DNA of 64,000 nt from Micromonospora phytophila (GCF_023656545.1 NZ_JAMOKF010000001.1:28349-92348); one strand, 5' to 3'. Counted from the stretch's first letter, positions 44,582 to 54,566 are shown. A program made the numbers and translations. Notes: generated from the letters alone by a model not told the origin.

Positions 44582-44718
44582 TGCAGCTTCTCGGTTACTC
44601 GATGAGCGCCTCCCTGACGCGTGGGCGCAGCATCCAACCGACGTACTCTTTGCCGCCGTCCGCGCGCTTAGCGTCGGCCACCTCGGTACGTCCGTGGCAA
44701 GTGTCAGGTGCGCCCTGG

Positions 44719-45240
44719 TCAGTCGACCATTAGGGCGAAGACCGACGACACCGGCACCGGCCCCGCACACCGGGAGTCGTTCGACCGGGCGCGGCTATCG
44801 CCCATCACGAAGACGGAGTCGGCCGGCACGGTAACCGCGGCGAACCGGCGCGGCCCGCAGTAGTTCGGGTTCGGCGGCTCGTTGAGCGACGCGTCCTCAG
44901 CCACATACGGCTCGGCCAGCGGCTTACCGTCGACCGTCACCTTGCCCGAGGTATCGCAGCAGGCGATGGTTTCGCCGCCGACCGCGACGACGCGTTTGAG
45001 TAGCGGCGCCTTACGGTCACCCCAGAGACCGCCGGGGGAACGGATCAGGACGACATCGCCGCGCCGTGCCTCATACGTGCCGGTTACTGTCCGTGCGGTG
45101 ACAACCTGGCCGGCCTTGACCGTCGGCTCCATACTGACGCCGCCCTGGGTGAACTGTTCGGTGGCTCCCGTCTCGGTCGCGTCACCGTCGCCGCAGCCGG
45201 CAACAGCCATCACGAGAAGGAGCACCATCAGTCTGCGCAT
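44719..45240 (-). CDS. signal peptidase I (S26) with lipoprotein signal
   Basis: 173 residues from the ATG at 45240. The catalytic Ser is S36 in GGVSMEPT and the general-base Lys is K82 in LLKRVVAVGGE. The box E-like motif MGDSRARSNDSR is complete. Instead of the usual membrane anchor, the N-terminus is MRRLMVLLLVMAVAGCGDGD, a lipobox with Cys at residue 16. It should therefore be a lipid-anchored extracytoplasmic peptidase. An AGGA site lies upstream. Its substrates may be specialised; it is not near ribosomal or secretion genes. Confidence 0.87.
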   Translation of the reverse strand: MRRLMVLLLVMAVAGCGDGDATETGATEQFTQGGVSMEPTVKAGQVVTARTVTGTYEARRGDVVLIRSPGGLWGDRKAPLLKRVVAVGGETIACCDTSGKVTVDGKPLAEPYVAEDASLNEPPNPNYCGPRRFAAVTVPADSVFVMGDSRARSNDSRCAGPVPVSSVFALMVD

Positions 45241-45434
45241 CCGACGGATCCTGCCAGAAGAGCCGGTGCCGTGCGGTCCGCCGGGCGCGGGGCTACCCGG
45301 CACTGCTGCCCCAAGTCACATGCGCTGTCATGCCGCTGAGCGTTCGTCAGGCTGTGTAACGGAGCGGCTCGGGCGTGGGTACGTCCGGCTGCGCGACGTA
45401 GTCGGCGCGCGTCGCCAGCTCCCGCGCATGCAGC

Positions 45435-46964
45435 GTGGCCACGGAAGTGACGCTCGCGTGCGGCCTGATGGATGATCGTCCGGTGGAGCGTGATGCGGGG
45501 TTGCTTCGGGATGCGCTGAAGGCGCTGTTCGAGGATGAGGTGCCGGTTCGGCCTGGTGCCATGGCGATCGTCGCGGCGTCGCCGGTGACCACACCGGAAC
45601 ACCGCGAGGTGCTGGCGCGAGTGCTGCGTGGGTCTGTCGCGGACCTCCTGCGGCAGCGCGGGCCGGTCGCGTGGCGGCCTCAGGACGTTGCGCAGGTTTG
45701 CGCGGCCACCGGGCTCACCCGGGCGGAGAGCGCGTTGCTGCTGGCCGGGCTGCCACTGCGCGACTGGGACGATGACGACTTCCTCTCTGAGGCGCAACTC
45801 GCCGTCCTCGGCCTGACCGCCCGAGAGGCGACAATCGCGCGCATGGAACTGATGACCGTGCCGGTCGAGCATCGCGTCCGGGTCCTCGACGCGGCCATGC
45901 CGAACGAGCCGGCCGTGCTGTGGGAGAACGGTCCACTTGTCGGACGGCTCTGCGCCACCTGGATTGCCTTACAAGGCCACCGCATACCCGTGCCTGAGCA
46001 ACTGCTCGCCGACCTCGGTACGGTGATGGGGTTTCCCACCGGCATTCTGCGGGTTTTCGGCGCACCGAGACCCGGAGATTGGCTGCACACCGACGGCCGG
46101 TGCCGTATCGAGGCTGGTGCCGTGCTCACCGAGGCGGCGGACGGTGGCGAGCCGTTCAGCGACCGGCACCTGCCGAGTGCCGCTACCGGACTTGCTTGGC
46201 TGGCCTATCACCTGCCGGCCGGCGATCCGATCCGGGCGAATCTTGCCAGTGTCTACCAGTTGATCCGGGACCGGCTACGCAACCCGGATCTGCTGATCGG
46301 CACAGTCCTGCTGCGCGACGACGCAGTACCGACGCCGCTCCCGCCGGGGGTCATGGTCGGCGCGTCCTACCAGTCTGGCCTGACGTCGTATCACCTGCGT
46401 CCGGCTGCGATCGCGGACCCGGATGATCCCGCGCTCAACGTCGTGCCAGATCACAGCCCCATCTCGGTCCGGCTGATGCTCGACCCCGCGTTCGAGCGGA
46501 TGATCAGAACGCTGGAGACGAGTGGTTTGCCCGCTGGCGCGTACAGCCAGAACGCTTTGCTGTCCGCGCCGGATACCGTCGAACGGATCGCCGCCCGGTT
46601 CGGTCTGAACCGACCGGAAGCGTCGCTATATCTGCAGGTCCTTGCCCTGCCAGACCCGACCGAGCAGAACCTGTTGCGTTGGAACGGCTGGGACGACCGG
46701 CAACTTGCCGACCTCGGCTCGACGCTGCTGGCGAAACGGTTGCTCGTCGAATCCGAGACACCCGGACGCCGCCTCGCCGTCCCCGGACCGTGGCTCAGCC
46801 CGAGGTTCGTACCGCCCTTCGAGGCGTGGAAGTCTGCTCTGTACGGGGTCGGTCCGGGTGAGGAGCCGCTCTACCGGTGGGTTCTGGTCACCCGCCCGCT
46901 GACCGACCTGTTCCACGACGCCGCCAGCCGCGTCATCATCGAGTTCCCCCATCCCGCACGTTGA
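45435..46964 (+). CDS. hypothetical protein, possibly N-terminally truncated
   Basis: 509 residues from a GTG; an ATG at 45468 is an alternative and neither has a convincing ribosome binding site. The sequence is helix-rich with repeated small winged-helix-like units (VAQVCAATGLTRAESALLLA; then AARFGLNRPEASLYLQVLAL). It resembles the C-terminal half of very large actinobacterial proteins of unknown role. It has no membrane segment. I recognise no family. Confidence 0.65.
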   Translation: MATEVTLACGLMDDRPVERDAGLLRDALKALFEDEVPVRPGAMAIVAASPVTTPEHREVLARVLRGSVADLLRQRGPVAWRPQDVAQVCAATGLTRAESALLLAGLPLRDWDDDDFLSEAQLAVLGLTAREATIARMELMTVPVEHRVRVLDAAMPNEPAVLWENGPLVGRLCATWIALQGHRIPVPEQLLADLGTVMGFPTGILRVFGAPRPGDWLHTDGRCRIEAGAVLTEAADGGEPFSDRHLPSAATGLAWLAYHLPAGDPIRANLASVYQLIRDRLRNPDLLIGTVLLRDDAVPTPLPPGVMVGASYQSGLTSYHLRPAAIADPDDPALNVVPDHSPISVRLMLDPAFERMIRTLETSGLPAGAYSQNALLSAPDTVERIAARFGLNRPEASLYLQVLALPDPTEQNLLRWNGWDDRQLADLGSTLLAKRLLVESETPGRRLAVPGPWLSPRFVPPFEAWKSALYGVGPGEEPLYRWVLVTRPLTDLFHDAASRVIIEFPHPAR

Positions 46965-47225
46965 ACGCCTCCAAGATTTCCATGATCTCCACATCAGACT
47001 TGGTCATAGGTCTCTCCGGGGCCGGGTCAGCACTTGATCAGCAATCAGAGCCAACCCGACCGGGGGACTTCCCCATTCATCGACTGTTGGTCGCTCAAAA
47101 TCAGGCGCACTGATTTGCCGCAATCCGCGCGTCACGTAGCGTGAGGGTGGCGCCTGCCGCTCGCCGACCGGAACTGCCGATGAGCGGATGCCCTGGAGGC
47201 TCATGGGGTGTGATGATCGGCAGCG

Positions 47226-48095
47226 ATGAACAGCAGTGATCATTCCGTGTCGATGACCGTGACACTGGGTTGGGTGGTGGCGCCGTCGCGGTCGGTAGTG
47301 CTGGCCTGCGGCGGGTTTCTCGATGAGTGGACCGGCCTTGGGGAGTTTTTGTCGGTTCGTGCGAAGCGGGCGGCGGATACGGGCGGTGCTCACCTGCAGG
47401 ACTGGGTCGCCGAGGCGGTCGCCGTGCCGGCCGGACCAGGAGCGTTGACGGTGACTGCGCGCACCCGGCCCGGTACCTACGGGGCGATCGACACCGTAGC
47501 CACGCTTGACATCGACCTGAACCTGCCGTGGTCGGCGGTGTCAGCCGGAAAGGAACCGGTGGTGCTGGGTGACCTGCCCGTGGACCCGTGCGGGATGGTC
47601 ATCGGTGACGCGGTTGCGCTTGATTCATGGGTCGGCTTCCTGCCTGCGGCTCGCACTGTTGACGGGTTAGCTGACCTGCGGATCTGGGGTAGAGGCGATG
47701 AGGAGGCCTGGGCGCACTTTGGTGCGTAACCGATTCCGGCCTTCCACACCAACGGCCTGCACGGCTGGTTGGATCTACCCGTCGAAGTCGCGCAAGAGCG
47801 GGCGGCGGCGATCAACCGGTGGGCGGTCGCGCGGGGTCACTTCGCGCACATGGCGTCGGTTGACCTGCACAGCCATCAGCATCTCGGATGGCGAGCCGGC
47901 TGGCAGGATTCCCTCGGCGCCGGAGTGATCGAGGTGGCCGGCTGCCCGATCCTGTGTGTCGGCTGGGCACCCAGCGAACTTCAGCGATTCACAGCAGGCA
48001 GGTCGTTTGGACAGGTGTACCCGCTGACTCTGGAGCACGTGGCGGGCAAGGCCGTGCTGCGGTGGAGCATCCCGCCCGCCGCCACCGAGGTCTGA
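47226..48095 (+). pseudogene. hypothetical gene interrupted by one in-frame TAA
   Basis: The ATG at 47226 opens a 290-codon frame that is continuous except for a TAA at 47727-47729. The first part (GTYGAIDTVATLDIDLNLPW and CGMVIGDAVALDSWVGFLPA) and the second part (GLHGWLDLPVEVAQERAAAI, then ASVDLHSHQHLGWRAGWQDS and GQVYPLTLEHV) read as a single protein with the same composition and no frame change. The full-length protein has no signal peptide. I do not recognise the family. Confidence 0.75.
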
Positions 48096-48310
48096 CGAGT
48101 TCGGCAATCGACACTACGACGCTGATACCTGCACGCTCATGCCGCTGTGGATCGAGCGTGGGGGCAGCCGGTGCGCCCATCACCGCCCGTAGCCGGGCCT
48201 CGCTGGCACGGACGTTCTGTCAATGTGAGCGACATTCGTCGCTGGTTGTCGCCACCGGCGCCGTGGCAGGCACCACGGGCGGGTCCGCCGACCGTTCGAT
48301 GGGCCAGCTC

Positions 48311-48745
48311 CTAACCGGGCCTGCTCTGTAGCTGCTCATGGAGCTGGCCAGCGGTATTGACAACCGCAACGAATTCGAACACCTCAATCTGGTCGACGTC
48401 GAAGCTGCCGGTGACGATCGGCGGCGGCGCATAGGCATAGATCTGGCCGGCGTCCAGGCCAAGCCCGCGCCGGTGGTATGCGGCCCCAGCGAGGCCGGCC
48501 AGAAGGTACCTGTCCCGGCCAGCCCCGGTGTCTAGCTCGGCCTTGAGGTCGGCACGGGTGTTCCACCCCGGTACCAGGTGCCCTTCGAAGCTGTCGAGGA
48601 ACCATCATGCCCCGTCCGCAGACTCAAGGAACACGTCGCCGAACAGCGAGGTGAACCGCGGAGCCTTACCGTCGAGATCCAGCCAGGTCCATGACTCCAG
48701 CGCCCGAGCGTATTGCTGCTCGCTGAACTGCTTGGTGAGTTCCAT
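48311..48745 (-). pseudogene. Tdi1-like (DUF1851) immunity-family gene interrupted by one in-frame TGA
   Basis: The ATG at 48745 opens 145 codons with a single internal stop, TGA at 48605-48607 (codon 47). Around it the protein reads FTSLFGDVFLESADGA, then the stop, then WFLDSFEGHLVPGWNTRADL. Further on come DRYLLAGLAGAAYHRRGLGL and GQIYAYAPPPIVTGSFDVDQ. This follows the pattern of the C-terminal domain of T6SS immunity protein Tdi1/GAD-like proteins, which neutralise DNase effectors. The frame is otherwise intact. Confidence 0.78.
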
Positions 48746-48931
48746 CGCGCCATTGGATCTTGTATCCGCTCACGTTGCCCCGTTAGCACAACAGCGACAT
48801 CCGGAACTGCCGAGAGCCGTGCGCCACGTGAAGCAACAAGGGAGCGACGCCGATGGAAACGAGCTCAGGTTCATGTTGGTAGATAGCCGAGGAAACTGCA
48901 AGATCTGGGGACTCATACTAGCGGTGAAGAC

Positions 48932-49528
48932 ATGCGGCTGACGGGTAGGACGAGATCAACGGTGAGTGAGCACAGCGTGACTGCGGTCCGGCTGGACAGC
49001 GCCTCGTCGGCGGAGCGCGAGAAGATCATCGTCGGCGTGCAGGACCTCCTGCTTGCCCGCGGAGTGATTCTCCCCAACGACCGTCGTGATGCGTTATGGC
49101 AGCCAAGCGAGTGGAAGCCAGGTCCGGCCGCGCGTATGGCAGTCGTCGAGCCGGTCGACTGGTTTGACGCCTTCCTCCATACGGCTAACAACGGCGTCGA
49201 CATCTGTGGCGATCGCGATGTCTACCACCCTGCGGAAAACGATGAGGCACCGCGATGCCCTCATTGCGCGGCCGGCGTACCGACGGTCTACACCGACTCC
49301 TATGGCGATTGGCTGGAGGAGTGGTTGACCGCCGGCCGAGAGCCGCTGTTCACGTGCGACCGGTGCGGCTGGAGCGGGTTGGTGGGTGACTGGACCGGTC
49401 AGTTCAGCGTACTCATCGGCGGTCCCGCCGTGACGTTCCACAACTGGCCGCCGCTATTACCCGCGTTCACCACAGACATCCGCACCGCTCTTGGCGGTCG
49501 TACCGGCATCGTTGTCAGCCACTGGTGA
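48932..49528 (+). CDS. hypothetical protein with zinc-ribbon Cys pairs
   Basis: 198 residues, or 188 if the GTG at 48962 is used. CPHC and CDRC lie about 40 residues apart near the middle and probably form one zinc site. VEPVDWFDAFLHTANNGVDI precedes them and ALGGRTGIVVSHW closes the protein. Such small proteins are found among immunity and accessory genes. Family not recognised. Confidence 0.72.
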   Translation: MRLTGRTRSTVSEHSVTAVRLDSASSAEREKIIVGVQDLLLARGVILPNDRRDALWQPSEWKPGPAARMAVVEPVDWFDAFLHTANNGVDICGDRDVYHPAENDEAPRCPHCAAGVPTVYTDSYGDWLEEWLTAGREPLFTCDRCGWSGLVGDWTGQFSVLIGGPAVTFHNWPPLLPAFTTDIRTALGGRTGIVVSHW

Positions 49529-49657
49529 GGTAGCTCCGACGCCCCCTTGCCGGACCGGGAACCGCGCGCATCTGCGCCGATCGGGCGTCAGGGGCCGCAA
49601 CTGCGAGACCGACAAGTCAGCCGACCGCTCGTGCCGACGAGCGGATGTCCAGGGCCG

Positions 49658-50266
49658 TTACTGACAACGTTCAAAACTCGCTGCGATAACCTCCGCAGCT
49701 TCGCGAGTCTGTGTCGAGTGCGCCAAGAGCGCCTGGGCCGTCAAGACCAAGACCCGGTCCGAGTCGTACGGGATCGTCCAGTGCCCCTGCCACCATGGCT
49801 CTTCGTCGTGCTGATAGCCCAACTCGATCAATCTGGAGCCGTCGTCGGCCACGCGCTGATCCAGAACCGTCTGCCCAGCGGCGACAAGGGCGTGCGGATC
49901 TACCAGTCGTTCCTTCGCTACCGGGCCTTGAGGGAAGATGGTCGCCTCGCCCGGTCCGTGCAGGTAGAACGGCGTGCCGTCGCCTTGGTCCTGAGGTGAC
50001 TCAACGGTGAACTGAGTGGGCCAGCGCAGACGGAAGGCAGACGTCTCGACGAACCAGCAGGGATGGCTCGGCCCATCTGCAACGTCCACGACGTCTCTAC
50101 CGTCGGGGAGTTGATTTGGCTGGACTACCACGTGCACGGAACCGGAGGCAGTCCAGCGAGTAACCCGTACGGCGTCCGAGCCGGCCTGGTGTCGCTCGAA
50201 CGTGTACGGCCAGTGCGGTGTCAGCGCTATTCCGTAGCCGGCCAACCGGGCGAGGACATGTCCCAC
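49658..50266 (-). CDS. hypothetical protein
   Basis: 202 residues from a GTG. The coding look extends upstream of the GTG (QGSYDDQLRCDT) without a start codon before a TAG, so the N-terminus may be incorrect or lost. GYGIALTPHWPYTFERHQAG and ELGYQHDEEPWWQGHWTIPY are notable aromatic-rich segments. Cytosolic, no family recognised; it could belong with the small immunity-like genes around it. Confidence 0.65.
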   Translation of the reverse strand: MGHVLARLAGYGIALTPHWPYTFERHQAGSDAVRVTRWTASGSVHVVVQPNQLPDGRDVVDVADGPSHPCWFVETSAFRLRWPTQFTVESPQDQGDGTPFYLHGPGEATIFPQGPVAKERLVDPHALVAAGQTVLDQRVADDGSRLIELGYQHDEEPWWQGHWTIPYDSDRVLVLTAQALLAHSTQTREAAEVIAASFERCQ

Positions 50267-50510
50267 GGTGTCGCAGCGTAGCTGATCATCGTACGAGCCT
50301 TGCCCGCCGAGACCGGGTGCACGCTTCTGCCGCCGACAGCGCGTACGAGACGATCGGATCTAGCCGATGAGAGGGGGCGCCGCTGGTCCGGTCTGGACAG
50401 CTCCAGAAACCCTCGGAGTGCATCCTTCATGGTGTTCATCGTCCGGCTGCGCCGGTCGGTCTTTCGCGGATCGCCTGACAATCGAGATCCGCCCGGCGGC
50501 TCCGCTTTCG

Positions 50511-51026
50511 TCAGGCATGAGGACTCGGATCTTCGTCGGGTGACGGCGCCCGGGCGGGCGGTACCGGAGACAGATCCCGGCGGATGCCGGTGATCCCGGC
50601 CGCCTGTTCGTGCGCCCGGTTCAGGATCGCCTCCGCCTCCCGTCGGGCGGCGGTCACGATCCCCTCGGCTTCGAGCCGCGCCTCGGCGCGGTGGTTGTCG
50701 GCCTGCTCCTCCGCGAGTCTGAGGATCTGTTCTACCCGGGTGCCCAGGCCGCTGAGGGTTGGCCGCTGCCGGTTCCGCCGTCGTCGTTCCGCGACGGCCG
50801 CGGTTCGTGTGGTCGTCCGGTCGCCTGCCACCCCGGCATCCTCGTCGCGGTCGACCAGGCCGTCCCCGACGAGATCGGATTCCGTCGTACCGGCCAGGGA
50901 GAGCGCGACGCCGAGCGCGGCGATCGCGACGCCGGACCAGACGGCGGCCGGCCCGAGGGATGGACCGACCGTGGCGCCGACGCCGAGCCCGAAAAGGACG
51001 GCGGCAGTCTTAGCCGGCTTGCGCAT
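50511..51026 (-). CDS. membrane protein with DivIVA-like C-terminal helix
   Basis: 171 residues with GAGGAGG five bases before the ATG at 51026. Two hydrophobic segments form a hairpin at the N-terminus (TAAVLFGLGVGATVG and AAVWSGVAIAALGVALSLAG). A basic linker leads to a coiled-coil helix, RVEQILRLAEEQADNHRAEA and onward to ARREAEAILNRAHEQA, resembling DivIVA/Wag31-type cell-pole helices. A role in envelope organisation is inferred from the helix only. Confidence 0.8.
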   Translation of the reverse strand: MRKPAKTAAVLFGLGVGATVGPSLGPAAVWSGVAIAALGVALSLAGTTESDLVGDGLVDRDEDAGVAGDRTTTRTAAVAERRRRNRQRPTLSGLGTRVEQILRLAEEQADNHRAEARLEAEGIVTAARREAEAILNRAHEQAAGITGIRRDLSPVPPARAPSPDEDPSPHA

Positions 51027-51491
51027 AGGTCCTCCTCGGGTGGTGCCGGTGTGGGGCTTCCGGTTCCAGCATGACGAACGAGTCAACCCGGGCTGATTCC
51101 CGACGGCGAAAGGTCCCGGCGGTGCCCGGTCGGCTCGCACGCCACCGTCACCCCCGACCAGTTCCGCAAGCTGGTCCGCCTGGTCGCCGAGCGCGGTGGT
51201 GACGCCATCGCCGGCGGGCGGCCGCCGTGATGGCCACGTGCGCGTCGAGGATCGTGGTGACAGCTGCCTCGACGTCGGGGAGGGGCAACTGCTGGAACCG
51301 GGCAAGTGCGGCCCGGCCGCAGCTGGACGAGGGAGCATCGCGGCGAACTACTTCGGACGGTGATCCGTCGCGAGGTGGGGAAGCCGGTCGGGAGTAATAG
51401 AACCAACGCCCGGAGCGCCTAACGAAGGACGCGAACACTGGTTCAGCCGGCTCATGCGGTCGGCCCTGACTCGGTCCTAATAGGAGGACGT
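51027..51491. other. intergenic region with possible decayed minus-strand frame
   Basis: About 465 bases. The minus strand shows PLPDVEAAVTTILDAHVAI in one frame and DGVTTALGDQADQLAELVGG in another, which together could be a frameshifted small gene. The evidence is too thin to call. AGGAGG at the right end belongs to the next gene. Confidence 0.35.
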
Positions 51492-53807
51492 GTGCACTTA
51501 TCTCATCGGTTGGCGGTACGCGATTCGGCGGCTGGACCATCGGCCAGGCGTCGCGCGCGCACGGCCCTCACCCTCGCCAGCGCCTTGACCCTCGTCGCGG
51601 GCATGGTCGTCGCGCAGGCGCCATCGGCGTCAGCGGCCGACTCCACGGCGTACCTCGAGGGTGTAATCGGAGTCGGAGATGTGGCCGCGGGCGGCGGCAA
51701 GGTCTTCGTCGCGGCGCTCGATCGCATCGTGGTCGCGGACTCCATCGGCACCCCCACCGGTGCGATCACCGGCCTGTCGGGCGCGCTCGGGCTGGCCGTA
51801 ACACCGGACGGCGGCCGGCTGTACGCGGCGCTCAGCGGTTCGAACGAGCTGGCCGAGATCGACACTGCCGCCCTCACCGTCACCCGGCGGATCAACCTGG
51901 CCGCGTACCCGTGCCCGTCGAACCTGTCGCTGTCTGGCGATCGGCTGTGGGTGGGTTACGGCTGTGACGGAACCTGGAGTGGCGGCATCCTCAGCCTCGA
52001 CCTGTCGGCACCGGCATCGGAGCCGGTCCGGGTGCCGAGCAGCAGCATGTACGGAGCTCCCGTGGTCGCTGCCGGGGGTGCCAAGCTGGTCGCCGGCGAG
52101 TCGGGGATCAGCCCGGGCAGCCTGCGGGTGTACGACGTGAGTGCGGGCACCGCGACGCTGCGCGGCGAGATCAGCGGCCACACCCACTCGCTCTACAACC
52201 TGATCGACCTGGCCATCACGCCGGACGGTTCGACGGCCATCTCGGCGTTCGGCTCCCCGTACCGGTACGACGGCTGGGACACCACGAGCCTGACCAAGGT
52301 CCGTAGCTACGGTTCGGAGTCCCCGTTCCCGGGCTACCCGTACGCGGTGGCGGTCAGCCCGGACGGTCTCCACGTCGCGGGCGGCCGCGACTCCGGTCCG
52401 CGTGTTTCGGTGTTCAACGCGGCGACGGGGGCCAAGACTTACACGGATGACAACCGGACGGGTGAAATCGTCCGGCGGGCCGTCACCTTCTCCGGCAGCG
52501 ATGTCTTCGCGGTGCTGCGGAACCCCTCGACCAACCAGTTCCACCTGTGGCGGCTGCACGGCGCCACTCTCCCGGGGTCCACGCTGACCCTGTCGGCTCC
52601 CGCCGCCGGGACCGCGCTCGAGCCGCTCACCGTGACCGGCCGGCTCACGCTGGCCGACGGATCCGCTCCGGGCGCACAGCCGCTCGTGGTGACCCGCCGA
52701 ATGCCCGACGGTAGCCGGGCGACGATCGACGGCGTGACCACTGCGGCGGACGGAACGTTCACGATCACCGACACGCCGCCGGTCAGCGGATCCTACGGCT
52801 ACGACGTGCTCTGGGACGGTAGCTCCGCCTATCGATGGGGCACGGCGTCGGTGACCGTCACCGTCGCCAAACACCCGTCGGCGCTGAACCTGTCGGGGTC
52901 GACCGTGATCGCGGCGGGCGAGCCGGTCCGGATCACCGGCGCACTGGACCTCGGCGACCAGGCGCCGAAGGCGCCCACCACGGTCACGGTGGCCCGGACG
53001 GTGGCCAACAACTACGGGACCACCACCACGCAGCTGGCCCCGGTCACCACCGGCGCCGACGGTACCTTCGCCATCAGCGACGCGACGGAGCAGGGCGGGC
53101 AGTACACGTACACAGTCGCCTGGGCCGGTGACGCCACCTACCTCCCGGCGCGGGCGAGCCACGTCGTCGCCGTGTCGTCGACCGTCTCGCGGATCACGGG
53201 CAGCATGGAGCAGCCGGCGTATGTCGACGTGGCGTACCGGGTCACCGGCCGGGTCACCTTCGAGGTTGGCCAGTGCACCGGTCCGCTCACGCTGCACGTC
53301 ACCCGTACGGTGGGCACCGGGCCGACGAAGAGCCTGCGCGACCTGACGACCGACGCGACGTGTGGCTTCACGCTCGAGGACACGCAGGCCTCGGATGCTG
53401 ACATGGCGTACATGATCACCTGGGACGGTGACTCGACGCACCGGGGCGGCACGGCCACCGCCAAGGGGAGCGTGCGGAAGCAGCCAACCTCCATCTCCGC
53501 CACCGGGGGGGTCAACTCGAGCGACTGGCCCTACAAGGTCTCCGTCATGGGCTCGTTGACTGGGGACGCCACCGGTCCGCTCAACGCCGTACTGCCGCTG
53601 ACCGTTGTCCGCACGAACCCGGACGGGTCGACGACCGCCATCCGTGATATCACCACCGAGAAGGACGGCACCTTCAAGTTCGTTGACGCGCCGACCAGCG
53701 AACGGTCCGTGTACGCGCAGTACCGCTACCAGATCTCCTGGTCCGGCAACACCGCCTACACCGGGTCGAGCGCAGGCGTGACGGTCACGCTCAGCACGGC
53801 CGGCTGA
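51492..53807 (+). CDS. secreted beta-propeller protein with Ig-like repeats
   Basis: 771 residues from a GTG behind AGGAGG. A long signal peptide ends near ASAADS (about residue 48). Residues 50-360 form a YVTN/WD-like propeller, with blades such as LGLAVTPDGGRLYAALSGSN and YAVAVSPDGLHVAGGRD. Residues 365-771 are about four tandem 100-residue beta-sandwich repeats, each ending in a TADGTFTITD-like strand followed by YTVAWAGDATY-like segments. It has no anchor, so it should be released or loosely attached. Likely a binding or scaffold protein outside the cell. Confidence 0.88.
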   Translation: MHLSHRLAVRDSAAGPSARRRARTALTLASALTLVAGMVVAQAPSASAADSTAYLEGVIGVGDVAAGGGKVFVAALDRIVVADSIGTPTGAITGLSGALGLAVTPDGGRLYAALSGSNELAEIDTAALTVTRRINLAAYPCPSNLSLSGDRLWVGYGCDGTWSGGILSLDLSAPASEPVRVPSSSMYGAPVVAAGGAKLVAGESGISPGSLRVYDVSAGTATLRGEISGHTHSLYNLIDLAITPDGSTAISAFGSPYRYDGWDTTSLTKVRSYGSESPFPGYPYAVAVSPDGLHVAGGRDSGPRVSVFNAATGAKTYTDDNRTGEIVRRAVTFSGSDVFAVLRNPSTNQFHLWRLHGATLPGSTLTLSAPAAGTALEPLTVTGRLTLADGSAPGAQPLVVTRRMPDGSRATIDGVTTAADGTFTITDTPPVSGSYGYDVLWDGSSAYRWGTASVTVTVAKHPSALNLSGSTVIAAGEPVRITGALDLGDQAPKAPTTVTVARTVANNYGTTTTQLAPVTTGADGTFAISDATEQGGQYTYTVAWAGDATYLPARASHVVAVSSTVSRITGSMEQPAYVDVAYRVTGRVTFEVGQCTGPLTLHVTRTVGTGPTKSLRDLTTDATCGFTLEDTQASDADMAYMITWDGDSTHRGGTATAKGSVRKQPTSISATGGVNSSDWPYKVSVMGSLTGDATGPLNAVLPLTVVRTNPDGSTTAIRDITTEKDGTFKFVDAPTSERSVYAQYRYQISWSGNTAYTGSSAGVTVTLSTAG

Positions 53808-53921
53808 ACCGGAGGGTGGGGATGTGCGCTCAGGTCAACACCCGAGCAAACATCCCCGCCCCTCGTTCACGCTGGCCGCAATCCATCGCCCGATACTCCA
53901 CCGAGTCAGCGACCAACAGCA

Positions 53922-54392
53922 CTAGCGCTCGTTGCCGTTACCGGCTGGTGTGTCCCCGTTTAGGGGTTCGAGCACGAGGACCGGGATCTGGCGGTCGGTC
54001 TTGCGCTGGTAGTCGGCAAAGTCGGGGTAGGCGTCCACCGCTCGGCGCCACCAGAGAGCCTTCTCGTTCCCGAACACCTCGCGGGCACGGTACTGCCGGG
54101 TCACCACGCCGTCCTGAAGCTCGATGATCGGCTCGGCGACCAGGCTGGCGTACCACTGCGGGTTGGTCGGCGCGCCGCCCTTGGACGCGACAGCCGCGAA
54201 GCGCCCCTCGTGCTCGACACGCATCACCGGCGTCTTGCGAACCTTGCCGGTCTTGGCGCCCCGATAGGTCAACAGCACGGTGGGCAGGCCGCTGATCGTG
54301 ACGCCGTCGGTCGTGCCGGTAAGCATGATCTGCTCGACGTGCTCGCGGACCCACGCCGACGCGCTCGGTTCGTAATCGCCGGTCAACGCCAC
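53922..54392 (-). CDS. deazaflavin-dependent nitroreductase family oxidoreductase
   Basis: 156 residues from the GTG at 54392, where family homology starts (ALTGDYEPSASAWVREHVEQ). VLLTYRGAKTGKVRKTPVMR is the F420/phospholipid-binding core, followed by VASKGGAPTNPQWYASLVAE and DYQRKTDRQIPVLVLEP. Ddn/FDOR-type enzymes use F420H2. The ORF extends upstream to 54545 through sequence that does not resemble the family and probably derives from the marR side. Confidence 0.9.
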   Translation of the reverse strand: MALTGDYEPSASAWVREHVEQIMLTGTTDGVTISGLPTVLLTYRGAKTGKVRKTPVMRVEHEGRFAAVASKGGAPTNPQWYASLVAEPIIELQDGVVTRQYRAREVFGNEKALWWRRAVDAYPDFADYQRKTDRQIPVLVLEPLNGDTPAGNGNER

Positions 54393-54566
54393 GCCCTGAT
54401 CAACGTGCCCGACCCGTCGCGATTCCGTGGCTGGACCGTGCCGGCGGCCGTGTGGGTGGCCGGGGCGCCTGGTATCCACGTTGCCGGTCATGGTCTGGAG
54501 GATGCCGGGCAGTTCTGCCACGGTCTGGGCGGCCAGACCGGTCACGGTTTCCTCCGCCAGGGCGCG

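Noticed and set aside
47226..48095. Assignment of the TAA-split gene to an immunity family such as DUF4241
   Set aside because: The expected DUF4241 motifs such as GDGxYPV are not visible; the family is left open.
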